A stretch of 64,000 bases of DNA from Gracilimonas sp965227785 (GCF_965227785.1 NZ_OZ245785.1:1116001-1180000); one strand, 5' to 3'; shown: positions 36,240-45,289, counted from the stretch's first letter. Made by a program: numbers and translations. The notes: generated from the letters alone by a model not told the origin.

Positions 36240-36384
36240 TGGCGTACTTCGTTAGTGTATTAATGTTATGTTGAAACCTTCGTAGATGAGAGACAATTAA
36301 ACAAATCCCGATACCTTATCTCCTAAAGAAGTACGAATTAATATAGACGAGCAGAGGTGATTGGGCAAGAAAAAAATCAATTAC

Positions 36385-36593
36385 TTTTCCACAAATTCGG
36401 GGACTTATCCACATCTGAGAAACAATCATTTTCTAACATGCCAAGACAATATATAATAATGATTTTTTAATTATACATTTTATTATATAAGTGGATTTTA
36501 GATTTAAACCTTCACCCAAAATCACTTTTATAGTCAGCTTATGAGCTTATATGTATTGAACAGTGAAATTTATGGATAGAAAAGTTATCCACA
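36385..36593 (+). promoter_or_regulatory. DnaA-box-like cluster in AT-rich region upstream of nrdJ
   Basis: ttttccaca (36385-36393), ttatccaca (36405-36413) and ttatccaca (36585-36593), all on the plus strand; the first two are 20 bp apart (about two helical turns). The surrounding 36430-36720 is very A+T rich. In E. coli DnaA boxes control nrdAB; a similar role at nrdJ, or an unwinding/origin-type site, is inference. The remainder of the 646-bp gap holds the open frame at 36700 and the terminator at 36835. Confidence 0.5.
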
Positions 36594-36699
36594 TCATGAA
36601 TTGTGAGAGAAATTCATGACTCAATAATTATATAATTATTTATCGATTATTAATATGTAATACTCATGATAATTTTACTTAAATTTTTTGGGATAATAA

Positions 36700-36831
36700 T
36701 TTTATCAAACCACATCTAAATTATCTTATAAGCATGGCGAAGATGGCAGAAAAGCTGCTTACAGTCGCATAGACGATTTATACCGCAGAGTAGGTTTCAA
36801 ACCGGATTTAAAACCTCTTTTATTTACCTGA
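36700..36831 (+). other. start-less open frame, possible C-terminal gene remnant
   Basis: From 36700 to a TGA at 36829 one frame reads protein-like sequence, in part KAAYSRIDDLYRRVGFKPDL, with no ATG/GTG/TTG start I can support. Base composition shifts from AT-rich to ordinary coding-like near 36727. It could be the tail of a deleted gene. I do not recognise the family. Confidence 0.25.
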
Positions 36832-36834
36832 TAC

Positions 36835-36860
36835 AAAAAAGGCTCCTTCCGGAGCCTTTT
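36835..36860 (-). terminator. terminator of the B12 receptor/propeller operon
   Basis: aaaaggctcc (36837-36846) pairs with ggagcctttt (36851-36860) around ttcc; on the minus strand the hairpin is followed by TTTTTT. It lies 26 nt after the beta-propeller gene stop. Confidence 0.9.
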
Positions 36861-36885
36861 ATCCCTTTACAGAAAATTTTCTGTA

Positions 36886-38235
36886 TTACTTGATCAATGT
36901 CATCTTTCTCGACAATGAACCTGATGGCGTTATAATTCTGTAGATATATATCCCTGAAGAAAGCGCTCCGGCGTCGAACTGAACAGTTTTAGATCCGGCA
37001 GTTTGTGTCTCATTAACAAGCTCCGCCACTTTTTGTCCGGTGATATTGAAAACCTCAAGCTTAACGTTGCCGGGCTGGCTGATGGAATACTGAATTTGTG
37101 TAGTTGGATTAAATGGATTCGGATAATTTTGATCCAATTCAAAACCTGCAACTTCCCCGCCAAGCTCTTCGGAAGAGGTATTGAGCATGTCTTCGTAAAC
37201 AAACAAAAAGCTCCCGGGAATGATACCGGCTTTAAAGGTATCAGCCTCGGCCGAAGATTTGTTGTAAACGATAACATCTCCATCTGAACTGTAGTCCTTT
37301 GCATCGGCCAGGTAAAAATTATCACTTACTTCTTCATAGCCAAGCGCATAAAAACTTCCTTTCACCAATGTATCGGATGAAAATGTGCCGGAGGAAATAT
37401 CATAAGACCTGAGCCCTCCTGTATTCAAATATAGTTTGTTATCCGTTTGATCAATGGCTAAATCAGAACCGGCAGACTCAAGTTCTGCAAATGCCACTTC
37501 CTCTCCAGTAGACAAATTGATACCGTGAACTCCACCGGGTCTTGATGTACCCGGAATCAGGTTAAAATTATCATCGTAATCGCCGGCATAACCGGAGCAA
37601 ACAACCCAAAGGGTTCCATCGGTGTCTATCTGCATACCTGCAGGCCCACGGCTTACCTCAAAAGTATCAACCACAGCATCCGCAGATATATCGATTTTGA
37701 AGATGGTACTGTCAGCTCCGTATCCATAGTTTCCAACATAGGCATAGTCTTCATACTTTATAATACGATCGGCATTCATCCCTGCCGGAATGGTGGTTTC
37801 TGTAACTGTTTTGGTTTGAAGATCCACCACATAAACCAGACTGGCATAAAGATCGGTAACATAGGCTTTGTTGTTTGTCACTTTTACCATTTCTCTTGGG
37901 CTTGCACCTTCCGGAAAAGTTATCTGGCCGGTTTGCGCAAAAGTCTCATCATCAAGAATTACAATTTTTTGGGAATTGTTGACTACTACATAAATCTGTC
38001 CATTGTCCCACATCATGCTTTGAACCACATCACCTATACCGGTTTCATTTGCAGAGAGGAACACTCCATCTGTAGAGGTTCCTGACTCAACCTCATAGTT
38101 TGTTAATGTAGCGTTACCGGATCCGAAATTTCCTTCATTTCCTACCACCACCTGTACGAGGTTTTTATTTTGCGAAAACCCTTCAATAGAGAAAAGCAGA
38201 GCAGCTATTAAGAGTATGTATCTATTTTTTTGCAT
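36886..38235 (-). CDS. surface beta-propeller protein (DUF5074/YncE-like, BtuG-like) with T9SS sorting domain
   Basis: 449 residues with signal peptide MQKNRYILLIAALLFSIEGFSQ. Residues about 25-350 form repeated YncE-like blades, for example IYVVVNNSQKIVILDDETF, AYVTDLYASLVYVVDLQTK, LWVVCSGYAGDYDDNF. The C-terminal 75 residues are a type IX secretion sorting domain: NYPNPFNPTTQIQYSI, then VKLEVFNITGQKVAELV and the end IYIYRIITPSGSLSRKMTLIK split over the last strands. It follows the TonB receptor gene by 6 nt and is under the same cobalamin riboswitch. In Bacteroides, BtuG, a related propeller lipoprotein, captures B12 at the surface and docks on BtuB. The same role here is inferred; T9SS export instead of a lipid anchor would be a difference. 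Confidence 0.8.
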   Translation of the reverse strand: MQKNRYILLIAALLFSIEGFSQNKNLVQVVVGNEGNFGSGNATLTNYEVESGTSTDGVFLSANETGIGDVVQSMMWDNGQIYVVVNNSQKIVILDDETFAQTGQITFPEGASPREMVKVTNNKAYVTDLYASLVYVVDLQTKTVTETTIPAGMNADRIIKYEDYAYVGNYGYGADSTIFKIDISADAVVDTFEVSRGPAGMQIDTDGTLWVVCSGYAGDYDDNFNLIPGTSRPGGVHGINLSTGEEVAFAELESAGSDLAIDQTDNKLYLNTGGLRSYDISSGTFSSDTLVKGSFYALGYEEVSDNFYLADAKDYSSDGDVIVYNKSSAEADTFKAGIIPGSFLFVYEDMLNTSSEELGGEVAGFELDQNYPNPFNPTTQIQYSISQPGNVKLEVFNITGQKVAELVNETQTAGSKTVQFDAGALSSGIYIYRIITPSGSLSRKMTLIK

Positions 38236-38241
38236 TGTTTG

Positions 38242-40167
38242 TTAGTTAATTTTGTATTTGACGGTTAGTTTGATTTGATAAGACCGCCCCGGCATAGGGT
38301 AGTCTCTGATTACAGAATATTCTTCATCAAAAATATTTTGAATGGTAATGGCGGGCGTGATTCTGAAGTTGCCTGATTTCTGGCTATATGAAATGCTCCC
38401 AACCGAATGAGTGTATCCATCCAGGGGATCAAAAGGACTACTGTGATCGGCAGATGAATATCTCTCCCCAGTAAAATTATAACTAAATAACGAAGAGAAC
38501 TGCCGCCAACCTAAAACAGCCGATGTTTTAACCTGCCATTTTGGGGTATATCTGAGTTGCTTTCCGACAGCTTCATCATCCTCAAAACGTGGTTTTTTAA
38601 GTTCAGCCAGGGAGTGAATCAGCATAGCCTGCATATTTACCCTGAAGTCTCCTGCCAATATCCGAAGCTCTTCCTTTAGTTCAACGCCCCACAAGCGAAG
38701 CTCCTCTAAATTCTGTGGACGAAACCGGCCATCCCTACCAGGAAGCCAGCGTATTCCATCATCAACGTGACCATTGTAATATGTTAGCTCAAAAAGATTC
38801 TGAATATGTTCCTGTTTAAGAATTGCGAGCACTCCGGCTTCATATTTAAGATTTGTCTCGGGATCAAGATCGGGATTCCCCAGTCCCGGCCAGTATAAAT
38901 CGTTAAATGTTGGGGCAATAAAATTCCTGCTGATCTGACCTTTCAGAAACAAAACCTCTTTAATGACCTCGTAATTGAGCCCCGCATTTGCTGAGTACGC
39001 TTCCTCAAAATCAGTATAGTAATCGAAACGGATGCCTCCGTAGAAATGAACGGGCTCAACAATGTGCCAGATTGGATTTAGCTGGACCGTAAATTGAGAA
39101 CGCCGGGCTGATCCGGAATAATCCGTTGCATCTACCCAACTTTGCCCCAATTGCATGGCTGAAATAAGCTGTAGATTAGGCCGCAATGAACTTCGTAATT
39201 CTACATCGCCAACCAGTGTAGAGCTGGTACTCAGACTGTTGATCGAGTTTGTCGGATTTATATAATCCAGTTGTTGACGGTTGAAGTAAATCTTGGATGT
39301 CAGACGCTGATTTCCAATTGGTGTGGTGTAGCGGCTCATCCAACGAACAAACGCATCCTCCTGGTAGGCTTCAGGTGTCAACCCGCTTATACTTCCGGGT
39401 ATCTCATTATACATATCATGAATCCATAAAACCGTGGAAAACGCTCGACTCTCTTCTTTCCAATCGAGCGTTAAAAGTCCTGTCTTGGCTTCCTGTCGGT
39501 TATTTGTTCGCTTTTTCTCAACTTCGACAAAGCCTCCTGCTTCGTTACTGAACTCTCGCACCGGATACTTAAAATCATTAGTTGAATTCTCATAACCTGT
39601 TGTCAATCCGGCTGACCAATTCTCAAATTGGAAACCTGCATGAGCCTCTGATATCGACTGCCCAAACGAACCCATTGAGTGTGACACACCAACTTCATTT
39701 TCTTTCTTCCGGGTTTCGATAGCCACCGTTCCCCCGCCTTTATCTCCAAATGACGTGTTCCCATTCCCTGAAACAATACTGATTTGTTCAACAGCAAAAT
39801 TTGGAATAAGCGACAGGTCTGTGAGACCTAACATGGCGTGATTCAGCTGAAAACCATTCCACAGAATCTGTGTTTGTGAAGGTGAGTAGCCACGTTGAGA
39901 AAGAGTTGCCAAGCCACCGGGGCCATTAGTTCGAACATGCACAGGGCCAAAGCTTTCAAGTAGCCCGGAAATACTACCGGAGCTATAATTCTCAATCCTG
40001 AACGAATCGATCCGGGAAACAGATACCGGCTGATAGCGATCTTCCACATAAATGCGGGAAGCCTGAACATTTACCTCACCAAGCTTCAGGGTATCAGCTA
40101 TCTGCATAGCATGTGCCTGGGTGAGCATAACGCTCAAAAATACAAAGATAGTAAGAGGGGTACGCAT
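38242..40167 (-). CDS. TonB-dependent outer-membrane receptor, cobalamin (BtuB-like)
   Basis: 641 residues from the ATG at 40167, which gives the signal peptide MRTPLTIFVFLSVMLTQAHA; an ATG at 40209 lies inside a predicted leader hairpin and is rejected. Plug domain: the TonB-box-like LKLGEVNVQASRI segment, then SISGLLESFGPVHVRTNGPG and GNGNTSFGDKGGGTVAIETR. The 22-strand barrel follows and closes with YQIKLTVKYKIN. Control by a cobalamin riboswitch 49 nt upstream indicates that the ligand is B12 or a precursor. First gene of a two-gene operon with the propeller protein. The short plug start fits BtuB better than SusC. Confidence 0.88.
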   Translation of the reverse strand: MRTPLTIFVFLSVMLTQAHAMQIADTLKLGEVNVQASRIYVEDRYQPVSVSRIDSFRIENYSSGSISGLLESFGPVHVRTNGPGGLATLSQRGYSPSQTQILWNGFQLNHAMLGLTDLSLIPNFAVEQISIVSGNGNTSFGDKGGGTVAIETRKKENEVGVSHSMGSFGQSISEAHAGFQFENWSAGLTTGYENSTNDFKYPVREFSNEAGGFVEVEKKRTNNRQEAKTGLLTLDWKEESRAFSTVLWIHDMYNEIPGSISGLTPEAYQEDAFVRWMSRYTTPIGNQRLTSKIYFNRQQLDYINPTNSINSLSTSSTLVGDVELRSSLRPNLQLISAMQLGQSWVDATDYSGSARRSQFTVQLNPIWHIVEPVHFYGGIRFDYYTDFEEAYSANAGLNYEVIKEVLFLKGQISRNFIAPTFNDLYWPGLGNPDLDPETNLKYEAGVLAILKQEHIQNLFELTYYNGHVDDGIRWLPGRDGRFRPQNLEELRLWGVELKEELRILAGDFRVNMQAMLIHSLAELKKPRFEDDEAVGKQLRYTPKWQVKTSAVLGWRQFSSLFSYNFTGERYSSADHSSPFDPLDGYTHSVGSISYSQKSGNFRITPAITIQNIFDEEYSVIRDYPMPGRSYQIKLTVKYKIN

Positions 40168-40179
40168 GTTATCAGTATC

Positions 40180-40208
40180 TGCAACTTCTTTTACCCGAAG
40201 AATTTGCA
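40180..40208 (-). promoter_or_regulatory. leader hairpin between riboswitch and receptor start
   Basis: On the minus strand tgcaaattctt (40208-40198) pairs, with one mismatch, with aagaagttgca (40190-40180) around a 7-nt loop. It sits between the B12 box and the ATG at 40167 and may be part of the expression platform. No T run follows, so translational control or a simple spacer is more likely than termination. Confidence 0.45.
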
Positions 40209-40215
40209 TCGGTTA

Positions 40216-40408
40216 AATGATGGCAGGTCTCCTGGCTTCTCCGATTGCAGCGCCTTCCCGTCTCATTAAAGAAACAGTGGCAAAGGTGAGGCTGCACTTC
40301 ATCCGCCGGCTGGCGAATTCGGATTACAGTTGCGGGAACAGCTCTCGTTTCTCACGAGATTCCCTTTTAACTCTGGGTGATGACACACATCTACCCGAGA
40401 CCATCATT
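40216..40408 (-). promoter_or_regulatory. cobalamin (AdoCbl-type) riboswitch
   Basis: Read on the minus strand: the P1 stem aatgatgg (40408-40401) pairs exactly with ccatcatt (40223-40216); the conserved gctgttcccgcaactgtaa block lies near 40350-40325, gccactg near 40283-40276, gggaaggc near 40261-40253, and the B12 box agccaggagacctgcc at 40237-40222. These are the core elements of the B12 riboswitch. Cobalamin binding should shut off the receptor/propeller operon. A 402-bp gap is thereby explained, apart from a plus-strand promoter candidate. Confidence 0.96.
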
Positions 40409-40533
40409 AATTCGCTATTAAACTAAATACATTTTTAGTTAAATCAAACGTCAATTTCTCTAAGCCGCTCTGATACAACATCATATCAACCTTACAGATT
40501 CATTGTAAAAACCCAACAATTCTATTTCTAACA

Positions 40534-40562
40534 TTGACTTAGTCTTTGTTTCTGTTCATAAT
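40534..40562 (+). promoter_or_regulatory. sigma70-like promoter candidate for amidase gene
   Basis: ttgact (40534-40539) and cataat (40557-40562) with 17-bp spacing, 50 nt before the amidase ATG. Housekeeping promoters in this phylum often differ from this pattern, so tentative. Confidence 0.35.
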
Positions 40563-40611
40563 CCACTTCTAAAATACCTGGCTATAATTTTACTTTAGAA
40601 AAAAGGACATC

Positions 40612-42282
40612 ATGAAGAAAACGAATAAAATAATGCTCTTTTCCGGCGGCATTATTGTTGGTTTTTTATTCGCATTCACATTTATTCAACCGAAAAATGC
40701 TCCCATCACTTCTGCAATGATTCAGGACGCAGCTTCGATCATCGGGCTTAAGTTTACCGAAACCGAACGGGACTCCATGATCGAGTCGCTGGAAGATACC
40801 CGAGATGACCTTCAAGCCATTCGGGATTTTAAATTAAGCAACTCGGTTCCTCCTTCCCTGCAGTTCAATCCCATTCCGGTAGGTAAAACCTTCGATTTTC
40901 AGCAGCAATCACAAACCTGGGATTTACCCGAGAATATAGCACTTCCGGAAAACCGCGATGAGCTGGCATTTTATACGATTGCGGAGCTGGCTTCTTTGAT
41001 TAAGAACCGAAAAATATCATCGGTTGAACTGACTGAGTTTTTCATGGACCGTATTGATCAACATGATAACAAACTCGAAGCGATTGTAACCGTAACCCGC
41101 GAAAGAGCTCTTCAACAGGCCCGACAAATGGATGTGGAACTGGAGCAGGGTATTTACCGGGGACCATTGCATGGCATACCATATGGAGCTAAAGATTTAC
41201 TGGCTGTTGAAGGATATAAAACCACCTGGGGTGCTATGCCATTTAAAGATCAGATGATCGATGAAACAGCGACCGTCATTAAAAAGCTGGACGGCGCCGG
41301 TGCCGTACTGATTGCTAAAACCACTTTAGGTGCCCTTGCCTATGGCGATATTTGGTTTGGAGGACGAACCAACAACCCGTGGAACCTGGAGCAGGGATCC
41401 AGCGGTTCATCTGCCGGTTCCGCCTCCGGTACTGCAGCCGGGCTTTTTCCATTCGCCATTGGCACCGAAACGCTGGGCTCTATTGTATCTCCTTCAACCC
41501 GAAATGGCACTACCGGACTACGCCCCACTTATGGACGGGTAAGCCGAACCGGGGCTATGGCTTTGAGCTGGAGCATGGATAAAATCGGGCCTATAACACG
41601 AAGTGTTGAAGATGCAGCCCTCGTTTTCAATGCCATATATGGACCCGACGGAACCGACCAAACCATCATTGACCTTCCCTTCAATTATAATGCTGACATA
41701 GATATCACTACACTTAAAATCGGCTACCTGAAATCTGCTTTTGATCGGGATTACTGGAATAAAGAACGCGACAGTCTGGTGTTGGAAACCTTCAAAGATC
41801 TTGGTGTTGAACTCATTCCAGTTGAACTACCCGAATTTGAAACCGGCCCTCTGAGCATGATTCTTACTGCTGAAGGTGCCGCCGCTTTCGATCAGCTTAC
41901 TTTAACGGATCAGGATGACCTCATGAAATGGCAGGAACCCAACGCCTGGCCTAATACTTTCCGGGCTGCTCATTTTATTCCGGCAACAGAGTATATCAAT
42001 GCCAACCGCGCACGATACCAGCTAATTCAAAAAATGGACTCCGTAATGCAGGAGGTAGATGTGTATATCTCTCCGGCTTTTGGTGGGGGCAATTTACTTG
42101 TCACCAATCTTACAGGCCACCCAAGTGTGGTATTACCCAACGGATTTACTGACGACATGCGCCCAACCAGCATCACCTTTGTGGGTGATCTTTTTGATGA
42201 AGCTACGGTGCTGTCTGTTGCCAAAGCTTATCAGGACGCAACCGATCATCACACCAAACATCCTCCGCTTTTCAGTGAATAA
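40612..42282 (+). CDS. amidase-signature family hydrolase, membrane-anchored or exported
   Basis: 556 residues. N-terminal MFSGG-type hydrophobic segment (residues 8-26, IMLFSGGIIVGFLFAFTFIQ) suggests export or a membrane anchor, unlike GatA. The AS catalytic residues are intact: Lys in GIPYGAKDLLAVEG (about 199), the first Ser in EQGSSGSSAGSASG (about 266-278) and the nucleophile Ser in GTETLGSIVSPSTRNG (about 290). The N-terminal 110 residues before FYTIAELASLIKNRKISSVE are not part of the fold and look like a linker. It cleaves an amide bond of an unknown periplasmic substrate. Divergent from the B12 operon; not evidently connected to it. Confidence 0.88.
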   Translation: MKKTNKIMLFSGGIIVGFLFAFTFIQPKNAPITSAMIQDAASIIGLKFTETERDSMIESLEDTRDDLQAIRDFKLSNSVPPSLQFNPIPVGKTFDFQQQSQTWDLPENIALPENRDELAFYTIAELASLIKNRKISSVELTEFFMDRIDQHDNKLEAIVTVTRERALQQARQMDVELEQGIYRGPLHGIPYGAKDLLAVEGYKTTWGAMPFKDQMIDETATVIKKLDGAGAVLIAKTTLGALAYGDIWFGGRTNNPWNLEQGSSGSSAGSASGTAAGLFPFAIGTETLGSIVSPSTRNGTTGLRPTYGRVSRTGAMALSWSMDKIGPITRSVEDAALVFNAIYGPDGTDQTIIDLPFNYNADIDITTLKIGYLKSAFDRDYWNKERDSLVLETFKDLGVELIPVELPEFETGPLSMILTAEGAAAFDQLTLTDQDDLMKWQEPNAWPNTFRAAHFIPATEYINANRARYQLIQKMDSVMQEVDVYISPAFGGGNLLVTNLTGHPSVVLPNGFTDDMRPTSITFVGDLFDEATVLSVAKAYQDATDHHTKHPPLFSE

Positions 42283-42294
42283 CAGGATGCTATT

Positions 42295-43491
42295 CTAAAA
42301 CCCGGCACTCAGTTGAAGGGCGAATACATTGTCATTTAGTTCAGTTCCGCTATTTGTCGAATACAGATAGGAAGCTTTCAGGACAACATTTCTCTCAAGT
42401 TTGAACCCTGTCGTAAATTCAATGCGGTCACGGTCATAGGTCCATTGTTCGTAGTTATAAGTAGACTGATTGTTTTTGAGATCTCCCGATATCAGTCGTT
42501 CTGCTCTTATACCTGCATAAGCTCCGGGAAGGAAGGGGAAATCCATTACAAGCTCAGAACTTATGTGATGTACCTGAACTTCATCTTCCCATAGCCTGGA
42601 AATCGATGTGCCAACGGAGTCCAGATACGGTGCTTCCCATTTACTCCAGTTGTAGGATGCCAAAAAAGTAAAGTAGTGATAAGAAAGCTCTATATCTGAC
42701 CCAAATAGTGTTTGTTTATACCCGGCAAGCTCATCATCTGAAAGTGAGATGTTTACATCATCTCGTTTCATATAGGAACCGTGGCTCAGTGAAAGTCCAA
42801 GGCTTCCCCAAATTACCGGCTGTAATACAATTCTTCCGGTGAAAGCAGGACTGGCATGTTCACCGTATTCAAAATGACTGGAAGCCGCAGCCAGCGTAGC
42901 TGCCAGATTGTATCTCAGCCAGCCGGTATCACCTAATCGATTTCCTACCATAATTCCCTGCGTGTACATTCGCTGGTAAACCATTGTAAGTCCGGTTATA
43001 TCTTCCCCGTAATCTACCTGAGAGTATAAAGTGCCCCGGGTTTTACTGATTGGAAGTCCCGAAGCATGAGATAGCGGAAGATGAACAAAAGAATTATCGG
43101 AGGATAGTACCCTATTGGAATAAGCCCCGTAGGGTGTCACAAACCGGCCTGCAGTTATGGTAAAATCGGAGTTTGTAATGGGGAGGTAGTTGATATTCAT
43201 CACTGAAAAGAACACAGGGCTGAGCTGCTTTCCATCATAATAATCTGCCTGCAGTGCAGCAGAGACAAACCATTTGTCAGATATATTACCGCCTAAAAAA
43301 AGTCGGAGGTACGGAGTGTATACCGACCAATTCTTATTTGGAGTTTGATTCACATAGGGAGAGGAATCACTTCCGCCTTTTCGAATTTCGAAATCTGCCA
43401 GACCACCAACATGAACCTGTCCCACAGCTGTCATAGCATAAAAACTGAGCACTGAAATAATAATTAACGCACTACATGTTTTGGCATTCAT
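42295..43491 (-). CDS. porin-like outer-membrane beta-barrel protein
   Basis: 398 residues with signal peptide (MNAKTCSALIIISVLSFYAM-TAVGQ). The body alternates polar and aromatic residues in short strands (VYTPYLRLFLGG, KWFVSAALQADYY, DFTITAGRFVTPYGAYSNR) and ends in FALQLSAGF, with a terminal Phe as in BAM-inserted barrels. GRFVTPYG is a common motif in OprP/phosphate-porin-like and DUF barrels. No known substrate. Last gene of a minus-strand operon with the cyclase (10-nt gap) and the cupredoxin-like gene. Confidence 0.75.
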   Translation of the reverse strand: MNAKTCSALIIISVLSFYAMTAVGQVHVGGLADFEIRKGGSDSSPYVNQTPNKNWSVYTPYLRLFLGGNISDKWFVSAALQADYYDGKQLSPVFFSVMNINYLPITNSDFTITAGRFVTPYGAYSNRVLSSDNSFVHLPLSHASGLPISKTRGTLYSQVDYGEDITGLTMVYQRMYTQGIMVGNRLGDTGWLRYNLAATLAAASSHFEYGEHASPAFTGRIVLQPVIWGSLGLSLSHGSYMKRDDVNISLSDDELAGYKQTLFGSDIELSYHYFTFLASYNWSKWEAPYLDSVGTSISRLWEDEVQVHHISSELVMDFPFLPGAYAGIRAERLISGDLKNNQSTYNYEQWTYDRDRIEFTTGFKLERNVVLKASYLYSTNSGTELNDNVFALQLSAGF

Positions 43492-43501
43492 GACTTACCC
43501 C

Positions 43502-45289
43502 CTAATTCTTCGCAATTGACATGAGTTGTTCGGTTTGCCAGTCTATTTCATAGATTTGCACCGGCTTTTCTATGCCCTTCACTTTTATGGTTTCAAGTTC
43601 ATTTACAGGCACCTTGCGTTCAAGATTCAGAAAAACAGATTCTGAAATTAAAACCTGGTGCTTTCTTGCCGCCGAACATAAGCGGGCTCCCAAATTTACC
43701 GTACTGCCCAACACCGTGAAGTCCATTCTGTTTTCACTTCCCATAGCCCCCATTACCACTTCGCCGCTGTTAATTCCGATACCAACAGCCAGGTTTTCCT
43801 GCTCTTTCTGTAACAGGGACTTCAGCTTTTGTTGAATTTGAACCGCTGCATGTACCGCCTGCTGCTCCTTATCCTCTCCCTGAAATACCGCGACCAGTTC
43901 ATCCCCTACAAACTTATCGACATCACCTCCATATTTATGTACCACATCGGCCTGATAACTCAGTAAATTATTTAACATATCAATAACCTCCTCAGGAGTA
44001 TGATCTTCACTCCATGCAGTAAATCCACGAATATCAGAAAAAAGGACCGTTACATCCCTTCTTTCACCTCCGGGCTCTATACGTGAAATATTCTTCTTGA
44101 TGGCATCAAGGGTAGCCTCGGAAACAAATTTAAGCATCAGTAAACGTTCTCTAAGTCCTTCTACCAGTTCATTAAATGCCCGGGTTAGTTCTCCGATTTC
44201 ATCCCGGCTTGTGATGGGCACCTCCTCACCAAAGTCCTCTTTTTCAACGCGTTGAACCCCATCCAATAAAAGGTCGATCGGTTTTGTAATTCGTCCGGTG
44301 ATCCATATGCTAATGACGATAGCGCCGGCAATGGCAAATATCCCGATACCAAATATCAGCAATTGCAGGTTTTGCAGTGGAATAAGCTCTTGTGTCAGCG
44401 ATTTAGCCACTGCATAATATCCGTCAATACCTTTGATACTGCCCGTGGTTTCGAACATCGGGGCTACATAAACAAGCCAGTTTTCTTCACCTAAAGCTAC
44501 TTCGGTAGAAGTGGCCTGTCCGTTCTTCAAAACCTCAAAAGTTGCAGCATGTATATTCCTGGAGAGTGTGTTTTTATTGGATGAAGATATTTCCTCGAAC
44601 GAACCCGCCAAAAGCTGATTATCTACATAATACAACACTTCAAGCCCCATGTCTTTTGAGAGTTGCTCTGTCTCCAGTTGCCTTATGGGGAAGCCATACG
44701 AAAGTGTACCTTCCAACTGATTTCCGGACCAAACAGGAATAGTGATAACATTGAAGTATCGCTGCCCCTCATTCCAGATATAACTTTGTGAAGGCATTTC
44801 CCCCTGCAGGGCTGTGCTGATTCCTGCTCTGTCTGCAATCGAATATCTTGGAAGCGGAGCCGATGACATTTGTCCAAGGGGTTTTCCTTCCGAATCGCAG
44901 ATAATCAATAACCCGGCAGAATCGGGATTCATATAGAACTCACTTGGAATAAGTGAATCCGGGATGATAGGATCGAAATCGAGTAGGTACAACAGGTCTT
45001 CACGGAGCACATAATTAACAGTGGCAGTATCACCGGTAGAAATGGCCGCTTTTAAACTTGGGATATCCGCCAATAAAATAGCCGTTTGTCGTAATTGCCT
45101 AAACCTGACGTCCTGAATGCGCTCAAATATTCTTCCGGCCTCACTGAAATTGGCATCGATATCCTGACGAATTCGTGACTCTAAAATCTGCCCGGAGCTC
45201 AACAGTAAAATCAAAACGGTAGTAAGAATAAGGCCTACAAAGCCGGCCAGTAGTTTCCACCTCAAACTAAAAAATTGACTCCCGTCCAT
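43502..45289 (-). CDS. membrane class III adenylate/guanylate cyclase with HAMP and periplasmic sensor
   Basis: 595 residues. Two membrane helices (about 12-30 and 308-330) enclose a periplasmic dCache-like sensor region (about 35-305). A HAMP linker (about 330-385, DGVQRVEKEDFGEEVPI) leads to the class III cyclase domain (about 408-585): metal Asp in TVLFSDIRGFTAW and in VDKFVGDELVAVF, with the substrate Lys in VDKF, and transition-state Asn/Arg in LGSTVNLGARLCSAA. The base-selecting Asp of many adenylate cyclases is Ser here, which is acceptable for ATP but leaves cAMP versus cGMP open. Lies 3 nt after the cupredoxin-like gene, so the copper-type protein could be the signal. Confidence 0.92.
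   Translation of the reverse strand: MDGSQFFSLRWKLLAGFVGLILTTVLILLLSSGQILESRIRQDIDANFSEAGRIFERIQDVRFRQLRQTAILLADIPSLKAAISTGDTATVNYVLREDLLYLLDFDPIIPDSLIPSEFYMNPDSAGLLIICDSEGKPLGQMSSAPLPRYSIADRAGISTALQGEMPSQSYIWNEGQRYFNVITIPVWSGNQLEGTLSYGFPIRQLETEQLSKDMGLEVLYYVDNQLLAGSFEEISSSNKNTLSRNIHAATFEVLKNGQATSTEVALGEENWLVYVAPMFETTGSIKGIDGYYAVAKSLTQELIPLQNLQLLIFGIGIFAIAGAIVISIWITGRITKPIDLLLDGVQRVEKEDFGEEVPITSRDEIGELTRAFNELVEGLRERLLMLKFVSEATLDAIKKNISRIEPGGERRDVTVLFSDIRGFTAWSEDHTPEEVIDMLNNLLSYQADVVHKYGGDVDKFVGDELVAVFQGEDKEQQAVHAAVQIQQKLKSLLQKEQENLAVGIGINSGEVVMGAMGSENRMDFTVLGSTVNLGARLCSAARKHQVLISESVFLNLERKVPVNELETIKVKGIEKPVQIYEIDWQTEQLMSIAKN

Noticed and set aside
36447..36456. NrdR box near nrdJ
   Set aside because: A single caatatataa resembles half of the consensus but no second properly spaced copy was found.
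36240..36885. Chromosomal origin (oriC)
   Set aside because: Only three DnaA-box-like sites, none of the usual neighbours (dnaA, dnaN, gidA, rpmH), and no skew data. Kept as a regulatory candidate only.
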